Below, piece by piece: positions 59,791 to 64,000 of a DNA stretch of 64,000 nucleotides. The DNA lies in NCBI RefSeq assembly GCF_009730915.1, contig NC_052480.1, forward strand, positions 372,001 through 436,000. The letters run 5' to 3'. The DNA comes from Dioscorea cayenensis subsp. rotundata. Taxonomy: Eukaryota > Streptophyta > Magnoliopsida > Dioscoreales > Dioscoreaceae. A program made the position numbers and the translations under genes. Each line of letters opens with the position of its first letter. The stretch's first letter is position 1. The notes under the pieces were generated by a model. The model made no database searches. It saw only the letters and a list, made by a program, of their open reading frames with translations, and was not told where the DNA came from.

Positions 59791-60204
59791 ACTAGGCATT
59801 GTAAATAAACAAATTTTTAAAAAGAAACAAACTTAATTGTGTCCCAACTTTTTGGTATTTAAACAGAGAAACTTTTATTTTTAGCAATTATACACGTATA
59901 TTTAAATAGAGGCAGGTGTTTTGCTTAAACAAGGACTACTTTATTTTAACATATTATCCTCGTTGTTTGTTTTAAAAGCGAGAGACTACTTTATTTTAAA
60001 GCGTAAACACGATATTTAAACAATAAAATTGAAATTTAAATAAATAAAAGTCAATTACATGAAAGTACTCCTGAAACCGATAAATTTACATTGAAAATTA
60101 ATTTGTCATGTTCTTACAAAAAACAATGAATTGAATTTAAATTTATAACGACATCGTCAAATTACATTTGAAAAGAAACAAGATCTTTCTGATTCTATTT
60201 CCCG

Positions 60205-61010
60205 TGATCAAAGAGCCCCCTTTCGGTGAAACCCGGGTTGTCCTCCCTTCCTTAAGTATGCGGGCGACATACTTTTAATCTCGAGATAAGGCGTCCGATA
60301 CGGTGGCGGTAGCTTTCATACGTTGAGTAATTTGCTCGATAAGCGCGCTGACATAGGCGGCGCTGATCGACACTTCCTTTTTGTCATGGGGGTTTCCATA
60401 TGCGTGAACTGAGTGGGTATTTTGTGATTTCGACTGTCTCTCCAGGCGCATAGTCGATGCGTGTCGAATAGATTATATTGTCGGGTATATGCAATTTTGA
60501 GATTAGAATACGATTGTTACCAAACACTATTAGTCAAACTCTATTTAGTAAAGAACTTACCATTTTCTAATGTGTCTTTGTGCAGTCTTGCACACTTTTT
60601 GCATGAAGAATAATGCATGTATTCTTGTTTGTTATTGTCGAGGACCACGACATGGAAGTGGCAATTCATATGATTATCGGGAGGATAACTTGATACTCGA
60701 CATCATGCGAGCTTAGCGGCGTCGCGTCTCCGATCGTAGTGAAAAGTCGTGTCGAGAGCTGCGTCGTCCACGCTTTCATAAATAGCGAGAGCTAGTGGTG
60801 TTAAGTATGATGGGCGGCGCTTTTGCCAGGATATGGTACTACTGCTCGGCTGACTTTTAGCATTGTGCATCTGGCACGTCCATCACGTCATACTGAGACC
60901 CATCTCCCTTCCCGCCAGCGGCGCGTGAATAGTCGGCGGGTGTGGTCTTGAGAGAATCATTCATCACGGCGAGTCCCTGCGTTCTGCAGTAGCAATATTA
61001 TTAAAGCGAC
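60205..61010 (-). pseudogene. Ulp1-like catalytic region, second copy
   Basis: Aligns with 49260-50000 in the same orientation. It keeps the segments around the TAAGTATGCGGG start, the GAGATAAGG phrase and the ATTATCGGGAGGAT phrase. The frame is heavily broken. It ends near the N gap. Confidence 0.65.
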
Positions 61011-61054
61011 ATTGTAAATATTTAAGCTGATATAGGAAATATTTAAATGATATT

Positions 61055-62054
61055 NNNNNNNNNNNNNNNNNNNNNNNNNNNNNNNNNNNNNNNNNNNNNN
61101 NNNNNNNNNNNNNNNNNNNNNNNNNNNNNNNNNNNNNNNNNNNNNNNNNNNNNNNNNNNNNNNNNNNNNNNNNNNNNNNNNNNNNNNNNNNNNNNNNNNN
61201 NNNNNNNNNNNNNNNNNNNNNNNNNNNNNNNNNNNNNNNNNNNNNNNNNNNNNNNNNNNNNNNNNNNNNNNNNNNNNNNNNNNNNNNNNNNNNNNNNNNN
61301 NNNNNNNNNNNNNNNNNNNNNNNNNNNNNNNNNNNNNNNNNNNNNNNNNNNNNNNNNNNNNNNNNNNNNNNNNNNNNNNNNNNNNNNNNNNNNNNNNNNN
61401 NNNNNNNNNNNNNNNNNNNNNNNNNNNNNNNNNNNNNNNNNNNNNNNNNNNNNNNNNNNNNNNNNNNNNNNNNNNNNNNNNNNNNNNNNNNNNNNNNNNN
61501 NNNNNNNNNNNNNNNNNNNNNNNNNNNNNNNNNNNNNNNNNNNNNNNNNNNNNNNNNNNNNNNNNNNNNNNNNNNNNNNNNNNNNNNNNNNNNNNNNNNN
61601 NNNNNNNNNNNNNNNNNNNNNNNNNNNNNNNNNNNNNNNNNNNNNNNNNNNNNNNNNNNNNNNNNNNNNNNNNNNNNNNNNNNNNNNNNNNNNNNNNNNN
61701 NNNNNNNNNNNNNNNNNNNNNNNNNNNNNNNNNNNNNNNNNNNNNNNNNNNNNNNNNNNNNNNNNNNNNNNNNNNNNNNNNNNNNNNNNNNNNNNNNNNN
61801 NNNNNNNNNNNNNNNNNNNNNNNNNNNNNNNNNNNNNNNNNNNNNNNNNNNNNNNNNNNNNNNNNNNNNNNNNNNNNNNNNNNNNNNNNNNNNNNNNNNN
61901 NNNNNNNNNNNNNNNNNNNNNNNNNNNNNNNNNNNNNNNNNNNNNNNNNNNNNNNNNNNNNNNNNNNNNNNNNNNNNNNNNNNNNNNNNNNNNNNNNNNN
62001 NNNNNNNNNNNNNNNNNNNNNNNNNNNNNNNNNNNNNNNNNNNNNNNNNNNNNN
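61055..62054. other. Assembly gap, exactly 1000 N
   Basis: A run of exactly 1000 N, a conventional scaffold gap of unknown real length. Open frames that run through it are meaningless. It sits between two copies of the same repeat, which is where assemblers usually fail. Confidence 0.98.
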
Positions 62055-64000
62055 GGGCACGAATTTGAAATATTTAAAAACTCGATGTTTAAACGATATA
62101 TACTATATTTAAACAATGAAAGTGAAATGTACACAATCACAACGTAAATTAAACAATGAAATAAAACCGAATGGAATTTAACCCGCTTTTACAATTCAAA
62201 ACAAAACAAAAATTTACATTAAGATATACAAAGTCATGTTCTTCGAACACGAAAAACAATGAATTGAATTTGTCCAGATTTACATTTGAAAACAAAATCG
62301 ACAAATCGATATACAAGACATGTTATTCAAAAACATGACTTAACCCGCTGCTGACGACTCCCTTTGTCACTGGACGCCGACGCCTCCCTCCTTAGTATGC
62401 GGGTAACATACCGTATCCGAGATAAGGAACGCCTCGTCTCATGCAGTAGTCAGTAACTCTCACCCCACAAGAATTGCTCGATAAACCGCATGACGTAGAC
62501 GGGCGCAATCGACGTCCTTGTTTTTCGCGTGGGGTTTCGTGGTCGCGACGAGCGGGTATTTGCTGTCGCCGACTCGCTTAACTCCATATCGGCACACAAA
62601 GGTCGAATAGATTCCACTGTCGAGATATGCAAGTCGAGATTAGAATACCGATTTAAATACCAAACGGATATTAATCGGACATAATTAAAGAACTTACCAT
62701 GTCCAACGCGTCCTTATCGCACTCCTGACACGAAGAATAACGCCTCGTATTCTTGCTTTTATCATCGTCCGTGACGACTGACATGGAAGTGGCCATTCAT
62801 GATTATCGGGAGGATGACAATTTGAACTTCATGCAGTTGCACGACAGCATCCCCGATCATAGCCATAATCGTGTCATGTGCGTCGTCCCGCTTTGACATA
62901 AACAATGAAGCGGTCCGATGATGGAGGCGCTTCTTGTAAGGATATGGCTCTTTCGTCGCCGACTTTTGTATTATGACACGAAAAGCGTCCCATCACATCA
63001 TCGACGATCATCTCCTTCCCCTCGTCAAGTAGTGATAACCTGTCAGCGTGAGGTCGACATGGCCATTCTTCCACACGACAAGTCCTGAGGTTAAACAATA
63101 ATGGATATTAGAAGACCATATCAGTAAATATTTAAATGATATTATCAATTGTTACATGATATTATATATAATTAAACCAGTAGGCTGAAAACTTAAATAA
63201 TAACATAATGGTATTAAACACTATTAGGTAATAGTTAAACACTATAAGAAACTCTTTAAACAATATCATAAAAACGTTACACTTACCCGTCCATAGAGCA
63301 GCTGAGGAAGATCCTCATCAACTCCTCGTCAGATTTATAAGACGACTCGAGCCAACCCATTTCTTCTTCTTCGAATAAAAGCTTTCCCGAGCCGCTCCCG
63401 GGTCCAATTTTCGATCGGGCCTCGATCATCTCTCTCGCTGCTTTCGGTCGGGTCTTCATCAAGATCTTCCTTCGACGCGGGAACGACGGCGACAAAGATC
63501 AACCCTGCAGCACATCCTTACATTGTTGTTCTTGTGCTGGGATTGCTGTCCGCTTCGACGCGGGGACGACTGCGACAGAGATCAACCGCAGCATACTTCC
63601 TTACATGGTTCTTGCTGTGGTGGGATTGTGTCCCCGCTGGGTCATGCGTGATCGCTCGGCCACGGCCACTGCAGAACGGATTCGACGATCTTCTCAACCG
63701 CGGCCATGACAACAAAGATCATCGGGAGACACACCCTTAACTTGTTTCTCGACCTTCGTGGATCGTGTCCATCTTTCGACGCCGCATCTCGGCACCGGTT
63801 CCACCGGGTCGACGATTTCATCGAGAAGAGAGTCAACGACCTTCTCAACCGCAGCAACGGCCACATCATCTCACGATGTCCTCCACCGCCACGGCCATGT
63901 CATCAACGGCGACATGACTCAAGAATACAGATCACCGATGGTGTCATGCTATTGTTTCATCGTCACCCGCGCTGGAGACAGAGGCGATTGTTCTCCTCTT
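62055..64000 (-). mobile_element. MULE copy 3 (partial), Ulp1-like part
   Basis: Aligns from its first bases with 48980-50970 of MULE copy 1: AACAATGAAAGTGAAATGTA is identical in both, and the Ulp1-like catalytic block recurs at 62345-63080 with the Asp-Cys codons (GATTGC) near 62507 and VYVMRFIE beside them. A frame at 63495-63283 ends EEEEMGWLESSYKSDEEL, the counterpart of the KKKKWVGLES region of copy 1. It runs off the window. Confidence 0.75.

Larger units (their letters stand above)
53707..61054. mobile_element. MULE family, copy 2 (composite, with mudrA-like and Ulp1-like parts)
   Basis: The left end (GGGAAAAATTCATCACTTTACCCC...) parallels the left end of copy 1. The next kilobases contain an internally deleted version: a 5' transposase piece near 54050-54330 jumps to a 3' transposase piece at 55340-55530. 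Ulp1-like pieces follow at 55860-56710 (-). A second left-end-like segment (56880-57060) leads into the longest transposase region (57.2-59.8 kb). Ulp1-like sequence follows again (60.2-61.0 kb, -) up to the gap. At least two related elements are therefore joined or nested here. The right border is not seen. Confidence 0.65.

Noticed and set aside
60957..62147. Three open frames of about 365 codons
   Set aside because: They consist almost entirely of the 1000-N gap.
1..64000. CRISPR arrays, operons and prokaryotic terminators
   Set aside because: The window is eukaryotic nuclear DNA with split genes, and no spaced identical repeats of CRISPR type were seen.

Overview
This window is nuclear DNA of a flowering plant. 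The genes are split by canonical GT-AG introns, the spacers are AT-rich, and the transposon load is plant-typical: a Ty3 chromovirus, L1-type LINEs, tRNA-derived SINEs, a TRIM, MITEs and MULEs. A monocot is plausible, but I cannot name the species from sequence alone.

Layout: 0.27-5.7 kb is a decayed chromodomain Ty3/gypsy retrotransposon with both LTRs and a CATTC target duplication. 6.3-10.0 kb (+) is a six-exon proteinaceous RNase P (PRORP, nuclear type). 12.0-12.4 kb (+) is an A20/AN1 stress-associated protein. 13.1-15.3 kb (-) is a dead MFS transporter copy carrying a foldback MITE, a SINE and a LINE tail. 17.2-19.8 kb (+) is a three-exon purple acid phosphatase with a possible phosphate-response element upstream. 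20.4-23.5 kb and 26.9-30.0 kb (both -) are two intact 14-exon paralogues of the same MFS transporter, so this stretch is a local gene triplication around the phosphatase. A LINE with a perfect 15-bp target duplication lies between the two intact copies. 30-34.6 kb is a repeat graveyard that includes a complete 482-bp TRIM. 35.8-36.9 kb (+) is a LITTLE ZIPPER microprotein gene. 36.9-40.8 kb shows no gene. 41.6-44.7 kb (-) is an intact eight-exon RCE1 CAAX prenyl protease. 45.9-46.2 kb (+) is a one-exon gene of unknown function.

From 47.7 kb to the end the window is a pile of related Mutator-like elements (MULEs). They carry pieces of a mudrA-type transposase (+) and an Ulp1/C48-like protease gene (-). 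A 1000-N scaffold gap interrupts them. Two features stand out. The presumed introns are packed with TTTAAAC-like cores. The copies also differ from one another mainly by small indels in C/G-rich spots, so some broken frames may be base-calling or consensus errors rather than real decay.

The host genes do not form one pathway. PRORP processes tRNA, SAP acts in stress responses, the phosphatase in phosphate scavenging, the MFS pair in membrane transport, ZPR in HD-ZIP III control and RCE1 in CAAX-protein maturation. Exon boundaries were read by eye from splice signals, frame continuity and family conservation, and no alignment or database search was run.
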